Positions 7,292-13,519 of a DNA stretch of 44,843 bases are shown in pieces. Positions within the stretch are counted from its first letter, which is position 1. Every line of letters begins with the position of its first letter. The notes under the pieces are model-generated. The model searched no databases. It saw only the letters and a program-made list of their open reading frames with translations, and was not told the DNA's origin. The stretch is from positions 1-44,843 of IMG/VR virus record IMGVR_UViG_3300035698_013031; one strand, given 5' to 3'. This DNA comes from a virus. A program made the translations under genes and the position numbers.

Positions 7292-7508
7292 CCTCGGCTC
7301 CGATCAGATAGCCGCCAAACAAAGCTAATAGCTTGTTGGCGGCTTTCTTTTGGTCTTCATCGATCGTTTCCATTAGATTGTCGTGATTGGGCTTTAAAAC
7401 GGTCCTCACGAACAATCTCCACTGCTTGGTACCTATCCTATCCGGGTACCATTGGAAATAATCCAGACCTAGCTTAACTTGTTCACTTAGAGGCTTGCTG
7501 GAGGACAA
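7263..7508 (-). CDS. Hypothetical protein
   Basis: This 81-residue helical protein starts at TTG 7508. AAAGGAGC lies five bases upstream, which makes the rare start credible. No family is recognised. Its gene overlaps the 52-residue gene upstream by 26 bases and the convergent zinc-binding gene by 29 bases. It also contains the plus-strand terminator hairpin. It is the last gene of the leftward operon. Confidence 0.6.
   Translation of the reverse strand: MSSSKPLSEQVKLGLDYFQWYPDRIGTKQWRLFVRTVLKPNHDNLMETIDEDQKKAANKLLALFGGYLIGAEANQQNEKER
7310..7351 (+). terminator. Intrinsic terminator of the rightward replication operon
   Basis: The arms AGCCGCCAAACAAAGCT (7310-7326) and AGCTTGTTGGCGGCT (7330-7344) pair with two single-base bulges around a tiny loop, and TTTCTTTT follows. 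The T-run lies only on the plus strand, so termination should act on rightward transcripts only. The hairpin lies inside the coding sequence of the opposite-strand 81-residue gene. Confidence 0.8.
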
Positions 7509-7641
7509 TTTCAGCTCCTTTCAACAGCATTGATGGCAAAGAAGTGTCCTTACCCTTGCTGGTTTTTACTCTCCTGGCTGCTTCAATTGTGCCATGGTCC
7601 TCTTCTTTGATCCTGATCGTGTAATTTACTGACTTTTTCAT
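7483..7641 (-). CDS. Small ribbon-helix-helix-like protein
   Basis: This 52-residue protein starts MKKSVNYTIRIKEED, a possible beta ribbon, followed by two helices (about 15-26 and 33-50). The size and pattern are those of ribbon-helix-helix DNA-binding proteins. It has a good ribosome binding site (AAAAAAGGAGAAG). It lies between the GHKL-like ATPase gene and the 81-residue gene in the leftward operon and overlaps the latter. The fold call is by pattern, not by a unique motif. Confidence 0.6.
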   Translation of the reverse strand: MKKSVNYTIRIKEEDHGTIEAARRVKTSKGKDTSLPSMLLKGAEIVLQQASK

Positions 7642-7674
7642 GCTTTTCTTCTCCTTTTTTGGTTGTTTTTTTAA

Positions 7675-8946
7675 TTAGAAATAAACTTTCTGCTTATCTT
7701 CCATCATTGTAATAACCTTATTAAACAAAAATTCCTGCATATTCCGGGAACAATCGTTGTATTTGTACTTGATGTGAAGGTATTCCTCAAACACAGCTTC
7801 ACAGACCTTCTTCTTCCCCTGGTCAAAACATCGGTCAGCGATAAGGATATTGTCTCCCTGCACGCTCCCAAGCGTTTCCTTGCTGTCAAAGACAGCGACT
7901 TCGATGTTATAAATGACCTCATACCCGGAATTCTTAAGGAATTCCACAGCTTCATGAAGGTAACTGCTCTGTTTCTCTGTCTTTTCTATGATGTGGAACT
8001 CCCCAAAGTTGTCTGATGCTCCAACCACGCTGATTTTGTTCTTGAATTGCTTCACCAGAGCAGTCACAAGCGATTTATTTAGGACCAGGCAGTTGCCCTC
8101 AGAGACTTCTTTCTGATAATGACCCTCAACCTCTGCAATAACAAGCCTACGGTTGCCAATAACCTTAAGCCAGTCCTCATTAAACGTGCCCTCAGACCAG
8201 CGGAATAGGTTCTCAATGACCTTTTCTTTCTGGTTGTCATAGACTTTCTTGATCATAGCCTTGTTGGCGTTCTTCGTGAAGATCTCGCAGATCCTCCAGG
8301 TATCATCACTAGAATATTTGAGTGTTCTGCTCTCATTTATGTCAATATCCTTAACGTCGTAATGGAACAAAGAGTCGTAGCTGCTTTTATGGCATCGGAT
8401 CCCTCGCCTGTAAATGATATAGTTCTCTCCCCCTACGAAAGCTTTCATATCATCGTTGTAAAACACGAGATCGCTGCGCTTATTAGAGAAGTATTCATCC
8501 CATTTGTCCAGGCACGCTTCGATCGCAGGCGTTACTTCAATGAAAAACAGCGTCTTGTCGAAGTCTGGCATAATTTTATCTTCTTCTACAACCTGTATAT
8601 CGCTACCCTTTTCATCAAGAGAATTGCTGTAGATCTCTCTGATAGCGTACCATGGCTCCCAATCTATCCCCATTTCTATGGTCAGCCCGGTTGGTTTCTT
8701 GTTGATAAAGATTTGGTTGAATGTTTCTTGGCGGAATTTCTTTTTCTTCGTAGAAACAACAACCTCTTTAATGCCTGAAAATATTCTCACGTTGATCTTG
8801 TTCCTTAATAACACAGCCAGGCCATACTTAAGGCCTGACCCAAAGAACCCTATCTTGTCTTGGTTCCTCTTGGTTGACGCACCAATTAAGAAAAAGGCAT
8901 TCATGTCAATTTCTCCGTCATTCTCGATTCTAATGTACTTTTTCAT
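7675..8946 (-). CDS. GHKL-like ATP-binding protein with permuted motif order
   Basis: This 423-residue protein carries elements of the GHKL (gyrase/Hsp90/kinase/MutL) ATP-binding fold. An ENDG (residues 8-11) resembles the DNG of the G1 box. GASTKR (22-27) and IGFFGSGLKYG (32-42) match the lid and G2 box as seen in MutL, Hsp90 and MORC proteins. AIREIYSNSLDE (101-112) closely resembles the N-box of MutL (ELxxNSLDA), with E104 and N108. In ordinary GHKL proteins the N-box comes first, so the order here looks circularly permuted. The C-terminal half is not recognised. The ATG at 8946 has AAAAAGGAGAAG upstream; an open frame to 9279 crosses iterons and is not credible. Phage relatives exist, with no known function. 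Confidence 0.7.
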   Translation of the reverse strand: MKKYIRIENDGEIDMNAFFLIGASTKRNQDKIGFFGSGLKYGLAVLLRNKINVRIFSGIKEVVVSTKKKKFRQETFNQIFINKKPTGLTIEMGIDWEPWYAIREIYSNSLDEKGSDIQVVEEDKIMPDFDKTLFFIEVTPAIEACLDKWDEYFSNKRSDLVFYNDDMKAFVGGENYIIYRRGIRCHKSSYDSLFHYDVKDIDINESRTLKYSSDDTWRICEIFTKNANKAMIKKVYDNQKEKVIENLFRWSEGTFNEDWLKVIGNRRLVIAEVEGHYQKEVSEGNCLVLNKSLVTALVKQFKNKISVVGASDNFGEFHIIEKTEKQSSYLHEAVEFLKNSGYEVIYNIEVAVFDSKETLGSVQGDNILIADRCFDQGKKKVCEAVFEEYLHIKYKYNDCSRNMQEFLFNKVITMMEDKQKVYF

Positions 8947-8967
8947 GTTTTTCTTCTCCTTTTTGTT

Positions 8968-8993
8968 GCCCGCAAACTCTAGCCCGCAAACTC
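8968..8993. repeat. 12-bp direct repeat pair upstream of the GHKL-like gene
   Basis: GCCCGCAAACTC occurs at 8968-8979 and 8982-8993, two bases apart, just upstream of the ribosome binding site of the leftward GHKL-like gene. A repressor site or an RNA-level control element is possible. Confidence 0.6.
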
Positions 8994-9040
8994 GAACGAA
9001 AATTTCGGGATTTTTTTTAAAAAAAAGTAGGATCCTAATT

Positions 9041-9106
9041 CTGTGTATAACCTGTGTATAACCTGTGCAAAACCTGTGCAAAACCTGTGCAAAACCTGTT
9101 AATAAC
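9041..9106. repeat. Six-unit 11-bp iteron array with DnaA boxes, candidate origin
   Basis: Six 11-bp units stand head to tail: two of CTGTGTATAAC, three of CTGTGCAAAAC and one CTGTTAATAAC. The first two contain, on the minus strand, TTATACACA, a match to the DnaA-box consensus TTATNCACA. The 11-bp period puts all units on one face of the helix. A run of T8A8 lies at 9011-9026 and a perfect 16-bp palindrome at 9116-9131. This is the layout of an iteron-type replication origin or a multi-site operator. Which of the two cannot be decided from sequence. Confidence 0.65.
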
Positions 9107-9115
9107 TTTATGATC

Positions 9116-9131
9116 TCCGGGGATCCCCGGA
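9116..9131. repeat. 16-bp perfect palindrome
   Basis: TCCGGGGATCCCCGGA is a perfect palindrome lying ten bases from the end of the iteron array. Together with the array and the AT tract it completes an origin-like or operator-like cluster in the 242-base gap between two leftward genes. Confidence 0.7.
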
Positions 9132-9188
9132 CCCAGCCAGGCCGCGCGCCGGGGCCATGATCCCAGCGGCGGCCTTGATTGGCCGGAT

Positions 9189-9461
9189 CTAGTCCACGTC
9201 CCCCGGGTCGCGGCGCTCCGCTTCCTGGCGGGCCTCTTCTATTTCGTCCGCGCGCTGGTTCTCTGTTTCCTCTTCGCACCTTAAGCAGATAGAAAGATCC
9301 GGCGCCGCTGGCTTGCTGCAGCCTGGATTTTGGCAGATCCGCGGCGCTTGCTCCTCTTGCCAGGCATCAAAGCAATTATCGCATACCATTTCCCCGTTGA
9401 TTTCCTCCATTTCAAAGTCTGTGTCGTAAATTTTTTCACATTTACATCTATTCATGCTCAT
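9189..9461 (-). CDS. Small zinc-binding acidic protein
   Basis: This 90-residue protein has cysteine pairs at CKCEK (residues 6-10), MVCDNC (25-30), a CxxxxC (ICQNPGC) and LSICLRC, suggesting two zinc knuckles. The C-terminal third is acidic and helical (EEETENQ...EEARQEAERRD). The gene is GC-rich like the rest of the 9.1-12.7 kb block. It is separated by 14 bases from the GP88-like gene upstream. The function is unknown. Confidence 0.65.
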   Translation of the reverse strand: MSMNRCKCEKIYDTDFEMEEINGEMVCDNCFDAWQEEQAPRICQNPGCSKPAAPDLSICLRCEEETENQRADEIEEARQEAERRDPGDVD

Positions 9462-9475
9462 TGATCAGCCCCCCT

Positions 9476-10036
9476 TTAGTGTTTCGGATCGTTAATAATC
9501 CGCCGGCCTGGCTCTTTGCATAACGAGCACGTCCGGCAGTCTCCCGCGCAGGTATAGCGGGCCTTTTTATTTTCGTATGAAAAATTATTATCTATCATGA
9601 AGCCGGACCCGTTAATTACTACATTTCGCGGCCGGATCTCCGGGATTGTTAGATCCCGGCGCGCTGTGTACCCGTAAAAGATCACGTCCGGGACCTGCGC
9701 GGCCACGTTTAGAAGCTTATTTATACATTTCTGTGTCGTAAAGTCTCCGGCCTCGTTGAAACGTATATATTTAATCTTTTTATGCCTGGCCAGTGCGGCG
9801 TTTATATCCGCGGCCGTCTCCGCGGCCGTTGTCAATAGCCAGTATTTTTTTTGAGCTTTCCTGTACGGCAGGCAGGCCGGATATTGGCGTTCCGGCCGTT
9901 GCGCGCAGCATTGCCCGGCCGGGATCTGACAAAGGCCCAGCGCTTGGGACGGGCAGCCTGTGGCCGGTCCCATGTTAAAAATGAGCGTGTCCCGGCCTAG
10001 TTTTTTATCTCCTATAGTATATTTAAACGGGATCAT
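9476..10036 (-). CDS. GP88-like phage/plasmid protein
   Basis: This 186-residue protein matches the layout of the 'gene product 88' family first named in mycobacteriophages. It has an N-terminal Cys-rich stretch (C28, C36, C43, C44, C55), the signature RFNEAGDF (92-99), YGYTAR (121-126) and NGSGF. A C-terminal cluster CAGDCRTCSLC has cysteines 163, 167, 170 and 173. The cysteine clusters suggest a metal or iron-sulfur site. The biochemical role of the family is not established. The ATG follows the stop of the 93-residue gene by overlap (ATGA-like), so it is part of a tight operon. Confidence 0.7.
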   Translation of the reverse strand: MIPFKYTIGDKKLGRDTLIFNMGPATGCPSQALGLCQIPAGQCCAQRPERQYPACLPYRKAQKKYWLLTTAAETAADINAALARHKKIKYIRFNEAGDFTTQKCINKLLNVAAQVPDVIFYGYTARRDLTIPEIRPRNVVINGSGFMIDNNFSYENKKARYTCAGDCRTCSLCKEPGRRIINDPKH

Positions 10037-10317
10037 CAGCAGGCCTCCGGGAGTATATATATAATTTCCTCCGCGTTGCCCTGGTAGCTGGCGTGTCCTA
10101 TACCTTCAAAAAAGATCTCCGCGCGCTTGCACCAGTTTTGTTCAGGTGCGCACCCGCTAAAAATGTCTTGCTGGACCGGCCCGCTTTTTGATCCTTCATC
10201 ATAAAATAATGAGTGACTGAAGCCGTCCAGGTGGACGGCCAGCAAGCGCCGGCCCGGATATAGTTTGTTAAAACGATCCTGCAATTTCTCTTTTAGTGTC
10301 ATAATTTTGGTAGTCAT
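10036..10317 (-). CDS. Hypothetical protein
   Basis: This 93-residue soluble protein has a basic N-terminal helix (MTLKEKLQDRFNKLYPGRR) and a mixed alpha/beta remainder. No family is recognised. It overlaps the 38-residue membrane peptide gene upstream (ATGA) and the GP88-like gene downstream, so all three should be translated together. Confidence 0.6.
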   Translation of the reverse strand: MTTKIMTLKEKLQDRFNKLYPGRRLLAVHLDGFSHSLFYDEGSKSGPVQQDIFSGCAPEQNWCKRAEIFFEGIGHASYQGNAEEIIYILPEAC

Positions 10318-10430
10318 TTTAAAAGCCCCCGTATAGCCGCCAGCGTAGCGGCATAAATTAAAATAAATAGGATCAGCGCCAAAAGGCCAGCTATAGCCTC
10401 GATAAATTCCCGGCGCTGCCCTGGCGTCAC
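10314..10430 (-). CDS. 38-residue single-span membrane peptide
   Basis: The start is GTG at 10430, overlapping the upstream stop as GTGA; the end overlaps the next ATG as ATGA. After a polar head (MTPGQRREFIE) comes one strongly hydrophobic span, about residues 12-33 (AIAGLLALILFILIYAATLAAI), then a basic end. The double coupling and perfect fit into the gap between two genes make it very likely real. It is too short for most gene finders. No function can be assigned. Confidence 0.65.
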   Translation of the reverse strand: MTPGQRREFIEAIAGLLALILFILIYAATLAAIRGLLK

Positions 10431-10651
10431 TCGCGCGCGTGCTCTATATTATGTAATAAAACAGCAAGCGGCAGCGGCTCGCGTGCCCTTCCAAAGATCT
10501 GCGCGCGGCCGGTCGATAACAATTTATCGCATGCATTCTTAATAATTGGATCAAAGGCCCGGGCCCTGAAACGGTAAAGATCCGCCCGGTTCAAATAGTG
10601 ATATCCGCCCTCTTTTAGGATCTGTTTTGCCTCTTGTGTAGTCATTCTCAT
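10427..10651 (-). CDS. Hypothetical protein
   Basis: This 74-residue, basic, helical protein starts MRMTTQEAKQILKEGG and is rich in Arg and Ala. Its compact helical pattern could be nucleic-acid binding, but no motif proves that. AAAGGG lies five bases upstream of the first of two nearby in-frame ATGs (10651 and 10645). It is coupled by a GTGA overlap to the membrane peptide gene. Confidence 0.6.
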   Translation of the reverse strand: MRMTTQEAKQILKEGGYHYLNRADLYRFRARAFDPIIKNACDKLLSTGRAQIFGRAREPLPLAVLLHNIEHARE

Positions 10652-10684
10652 TTTTTGCCCTTTCTTGTTATGATCCGCCCGCGG

Positions 10685-10972
10685 TTATTCCTGGCCTTGA
10701 TCCTTTAAATATTGGCGCGTGTGCTTGCATTTTTCATAATGAAAAAAGCCCGGGCAGCTGCAGGCCAGGCGGCCGGCGCTGTCTTCTTTAATATAATATA
10801 CTACGCCAGGCGTTGTCTCGCTCTCTACCTTCTGCAGGATCACCGGGCCGGATATTGTGGCCAGTACGCTTATATGTTCGATATTTACGTTGCGGCCGAA
10901 TTTCTTTTTGAGCTCGCGGATTATTGCCAGCTTAAGCTCCGCGCTTAAATATTTAACTGTTATTTTTTTCAT
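10685..10972 (-). CDS. SWIM zinc-finger protein
   Basis: This 95-residue protein ends in a SWIM-type zinc finger, CSCPGFFHYEKCKH (about residues 71-84, pattern CxCx(n)CxH). It follows a beta-strand segment (GVVYYIKEDSAGRLACSC) typical of that fold. SWIM domains bind DNA or proteins and are common in mobile elements. The N-terminal half (MKKITVKYLSAELKLAIIRELKKKFG) looks like a strand-helix unit. No catalytic domain is attached, so an adaptor or binding role is more likely than an enzymatic one. Confidence 0.75.
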   Translation of the reverse strand: MKKITVKYLSAELKLAIIRELKKKFGRNVNIEHISVLATISGPVILQKVESETTPGVVYYIKEDSAGRLACSCPGFFHYEKCKHTRQYLKDQGQE

Positions 10973-11035
10973 GTTTTACGCCTCCTGTTAGGCCGGGCCA
11001 GGATCCCAGGGATCCCAGCGCGGCCCTGGTTAATG

Positions 11036-11941
11036 TTAATTATTATTCATGAAGGGAAGCTCCCGCTCGATCCCCTCCGCCAGTGTCCAAAGGTCCCGGT
11101 TTAGTTTCAGATCCCGCGTCACGTCCTTGATCGTGCGCGTGCTAGATCTGCGGCCCGTTTGGGTCCTGGCCTGGATCCCGCCTTTGATCATGTTTTCCTG
11201 TATCACGTTAAACGTGCGCCAAAGGTCCCGCGGCCCTTCTATCGCGTCATTATGATAATTATATACTCTATTATTCGGTTGATCCGCCAGGCGGCGCGCT
11301 TGTAGCATTCGCGCAGGCCTTAGATCCAGCGCGGACCCGTAAAGATCCAGCGCGGCCTTTGCCATGTTTTGCTGTGTGTCCGGACTCAACTCCAGGCCTT
11401 GCCAGCGGCCGACCGTCTCCAGGATCCGCGGCGCGTGTTTCATCATGTCCCGGGATCCCTGTATAATATTATCCAGCGTATCACGCCGCCCGGTGTGAAC
11501 GGCGCGGATCTCTTCAATATTCCCGTCCGCGGCCGTCATACCATTGGAGCAAATAAGCCGATAAAGGCCAAAGAAAAATTGAAAGGCCGCGCTGCCGTCG
11601 TGGCTATTTGTGAGGCCGAACTCCGGGATCACGTCCCCGACTTGCGGCGCGTCATTTCCCCGTTGTCTAAAGCGTACGACGTGGCGCGTATGAGCTTCTT
11701 TGCCAAACGTGCGCGCCTTTGATTGATAGGCCTTGACCGGGTAAAAGCCCGCGTCCCTCAAACTATCAACTATTTGAATTGTAGGTATAAAACGATATTT
11801 AGCGCTTACTCCGCCCGGACCTCCCAGCGCCCTGGATTGTTTGGCTGTTACGTCCCCGGATCTCCGGGCCCAAGGCTGCAGCGCGAATATTGACGGCGCC
11901 TTCCTTTGCAAAGTCTCGTTATTTAGCTCTAAATTGTTCAT
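11036..11941 (-). CDS. DUF932 phage/plasmid-like protein
   Basis: This 301-residue protein matches the DUF932 family (phage/plasmid-like protein TIGR03299), common in plasmids and phages and without settled function. Recognisable parts are SAKYRFIPTIQIVDSLRDAGF near residue 46, the RHVVRFRQ strand, and the central PEFGLTNSHDGSAAFQFFFG followed by RLICSNGM. The C-terminal part is helical. AAGGGGG lies six bases upstream of the ATG. It is the largest gene of the GC-rich leftward block. Confidence 0.85.
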   Translation of the reverse strand: MNNLELNNETLQRKAPSIFALQPWARRSGDVTAKQSRALGGPGGVSAKYRFIPTIQIVDSLRDAGFYPVKAYQSKARTFGKEAHTRHVVRFRQRGNDAPQVGDVIPEFGLTNSHDGSAAFQFFFGLYRLICSNGMTAADGNIEEIRAVHTGRRDTLDNIIQGSRDMMKHAPRILETVGRWQGLELSPDTQQNMAKAALDLYGSALDLRPARMLQARRLADQPNNRVYNYHNDAIEGPRDLWRTFNVIQENMIKGGIQARTQTGRRSSTRTIKDVTRDLKLNRDLWTLAEGIERELPFMNNN

Positions 11942-11965
11942 TTTTTCCCCCTTTTTTGGTTGTTC

Positions 11966-12018
11966 CTAAACTCTTAATGTGTCCCGTTTTTCTACTTGCT
12001 AAACTCTTAAGGTGCCCC
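11966..12018. promoter_or_regulatory. 20-bp imperfect direct repeat pair, candidate operator
   Basis: The units CTAAACTCTTAATGTGTCCC (11966-11985) and CTAAACTCTTAAGGTGCCCC (11999-12018) differ at two positions. Their starts are 33 bases apart, three helical turns. They lie in the 139-base gap upstream of the DUF932 gene, where a regulator of the downstream part of the leftward operon could bind. Confidence 0.55.
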
Positions 12019-12080
12019 AGTATAAACAAGCGCAAGGCCGGCGCTGTGCTATCCTGCGCCTGCCCTGCGTTGTGTGTATC

Positions 12081-12380
12081 TTATATTTTTAGCACCGGGC
12101 CGGCGTCCTTTTTATAGTACGCTTCCAGCGCTTCTCTTATAATACAAAGGTTTGCGTCTTCTGTAATCTCTTCCATTATCGCGTCAATCTTTGCGGCGGC
12201 GTCTTTTGTTGTGTCCTCTACCAGGTCCCAAGGTATACCGCCGTTTAGCTCTTCATCAGGTTCTACGTCTGCGCCGTCCCAATCTCCGGCGTTGAATATT
12301 TCAAGCGCTTGCCCTCTTGTCTCCGCCTCAATTGCAATTGTGCCCGTCTCTGTGAATGATAATTTAAATTCATGTTTCAT
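12081..12380 (-). CDS. Hypothetical acidic protein
   Basis: This 99-residue protein starts MKHEFKLSF, followed by two to three strands and an acidic middle (DGADVEPDEELNGG), then helices. No family is recognised. The ATG at 12380 is chosen because AAGGAG lies nine bases upstream; the open frame extends to 12458 without a better site and would overlap the upstream gene. Confidence 0.6.
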   Translation of the reverse strand: MKHEFKLSFTETGTIAIEAETRGQALEIFNAGDWDGADVEPDEELNGGIPWDLVEDTTKDAAAKIDAIMEEITEDANLCIIREALEAYYKKDAGPVLKI

Positions 12381-12411
12381 GACTTTTTTCTCCTTGCTGA
12401 TACTGTTATTA

Positions 12412-12654
12412 TTAATTGAACATTGAAGAGCATACAATTCTAAGCGCTTCATTCTCATTTATCCCGGCCGCTGCATTGCGCTGGCTTGCCAATTCCTCCG
12501 CCGCTGCAAAGTCTGTGCCCCAGCTCCAGTCTGTTATGAAATATCCCCGCTCCCCTTCTTTAACTATGCAAGGGATATATTCTCCCGCCGCTGTGCGGCG
12601 TGTCCGCAGTATTATAAATACTGCCCTTTGTTCTGTTTCTGTTATTTTTGTCAT
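12412..12654 (-). CDS. Hypothetical protein, first gene of the leftward block
   Basis: This 80-residue protein (MTKITETEQRAVFIIL...) has a beta-strand-rich first half and a helical second half (FAAAEELASQRNAAAGINENEALRIV). It resembles small plasmid or conjugative-element proteins in style, but no family is recognised. AGGAG lies ten bases before the ATG at 12654. A sigma70-type promoter ends 60 bases upstream, making this the leading gene of the leftward GC-rich operon. Confidence 0.6.
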   Translation of the reverse strand: MTKITETEQRAVFIILRTRRTAAGEYIPCIVKEGERGYFITDWSWGTDFAAAEELASQRNAAAGINENEALRIVCSSMFN

Positions 12655-12713
12655 GGCCTTTTTTCTCCTCTGTGTTTGGCCCGGCCTAATTGCCCGGCGC
12701 TTATTGATACTAA

Positions 12714-12743
12714 ATAATAACATGCCTTGCCTTGCCTTGTCAA
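12714..12743 (-). promoter_or_regulatory. Leftward sigma70-type promoter
   Basis: On the minus strand, TTGACA (12743-12738) and TATTAT (12719-12714) are separated by 18 bases. The spacer is made almost entirely of the AAGGC repeats. It would drive the leftward block starting at 12654. Confidence 0.65.
12724..12739. repeat. Inverted repeat, left arm, (CCTTG)3
   Basis: GCCTTGCCTTGCCTTG is the exact reverse complement of 13114-13129. The arms bracket the heptamer cluster. The left arm is also the spacer of the leftward promoter. Confidence 0.75.
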
Positions 12744-12787
12744 TGTATTTATTTAATCATTATCCGGGCCCCGTTTGAGGGCGTGCT

Positions 12788-13078
12788 TGCTATAGATGTA
12801 TTTATGTATAGCAGGGGCGCCGCCCGGCGCTGTAGTTGTTAATGCTATACTTGCTATACTTAATATAGTAATAGTTTGTTTTGGTTTATTCTAGGATAGT
12901 GTTTAAACCTATCTATAGCACCATAGCAGCTGTCGGAAGCTCCCCAGGTGTAATACTTTATGGCTGCTATAGATGTATAGCAGCGGCCTGTTTTGGCCTG
13001 TTTTGGGTGCCTTGCCCGGGCAGAGCGCCGGACGCGTGCGGGCCTGTTTTAGGCCTTTTGAGTATAGCACCTATAGCA
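12788..13078. promoter_or_regulatory. Cluster of nine TATAGCA/TGCTATA heptamers
   Basis: The heptamer occurs at 12788 (-), 12807 (+), 12843 (-), 12852 (-), 12914 (+), 12965 (-), 12976 (+), 13063 (+) and 13072 (+), with a one-base variant at 12922. Some copies form inverted pairs; the best is CTGCTATA-GATG-TATAGCAG at 12964-12983, a perfect 8-bp-arm palindrome. Others form tandem pairs nine bases apart. Chance would give far less than one copy in this space. It looks like a multi-site operator or iteron set. Confidence 0.7.
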
Positions 13079-13113
13079 GGCCCTGGCTGGCCCCTGGCTG
13101 GCCGTTCTCTTGC

Positions 13114-13134
13114 CAAGGCAAGGCAAGGCAAGGC
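13114..13134. repeat. Inverted repeat, right arm, (CAAGG)4
   Basis: Four CAAGG units stand in tandem; the first 16 bases are the exact reverse complement of 12724-12739. The spacing between arms is about 375 bases. Confidence 0.75.
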
Positions 13135-13392
13135 GCAAAAGGTAGGCAGCGCCAGGCTACCGCCCAGGCTGCCGCCCGCCGCAGCGGGACCCCTATTTAG
13201 GCGCCGGCGGGACTCCGGCCCCCGGATAAACCGTTAACCCCCATAGGTGGTGTCATGCACAAACAAACGAACACACCATTTTAGGATCTCCCGGTTCCTT
13301 TTTGTCAACTTTTTTCCCATACAAATGAGTGGTGTTCACTTTTATGGACATATTGTCAAAACACCCTAAAAAAATAAAATTTATGAAATTTC

Positions 13393-13422
13393 TTGACACT
13401 CCAGCACTATCCATGGTATTTT
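13393..13422 (+). promoter_or_regulatory. Rightward sigma70-type promoter for the late block
   Basis: A perfect TTGACA (13393-13398) and TATTTT (13417-13422) are separated by 18 bases, about 100 bases before the proposed start of the terminase small subunit gene. The -10 box is weak, so activation or an alternative start is possible. Confidence 0.5.
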
Positions 13423-13519
13423 AAGAATAGGTTAGATACTCGATGTTGTGCACCATACTGCAAGGTGTTGGCCTACTTCATCTTGCAGCAGCACATTTCA
13501 ACCAACCAGGAGACGCTTT

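Larger units (their letters stand above)
12655..13519. other. Gene-free control region of 865 bp
   Basis: This stretch separates the leftward early block from the rightward late block. Open frames inside it translate low-complexity, GC-rich runs without ribosome binding sites, so I find no gene. It holds a promoter on each side, nine copies of the heptamer TATAGCA, an inverted repeat of 5-bp units, a perfect GC hairpin (GCGCCG-CC-CGGCGC at 12817-12830), and three copies of GGCCTGTTTT (12985, 12995, 13041). From 13250 onwards it becomes AT-rich. Confidence 0.75.

Noticed and set aside
9041-9106. CRISPR array
   Set aside because: The units are 11 bp, directly adjacent, with no spacers and no cas genes.
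8947-9279. N-terminal extension of the GHKL-like protein (534-residue frame)
   Set aside because: The extension translates iterons and a GC-rich spacer, has no ribosome binding site, and the ATG at 8946 has an excellent one.
12881-13237. 118-residue open frame in the control region
   Set aside because: It is low-complexity sequence produced by GC-rich repeats, has no ribosome binding site, and runs through the heptamer cluster.
13448-13519. Upstream start of the terminase small subunit at 13448
   Set aside because: The first 24 codons give no sensible protein and lack a ribosome binding site, while TTG at 13520 has AGGAG at good distance.
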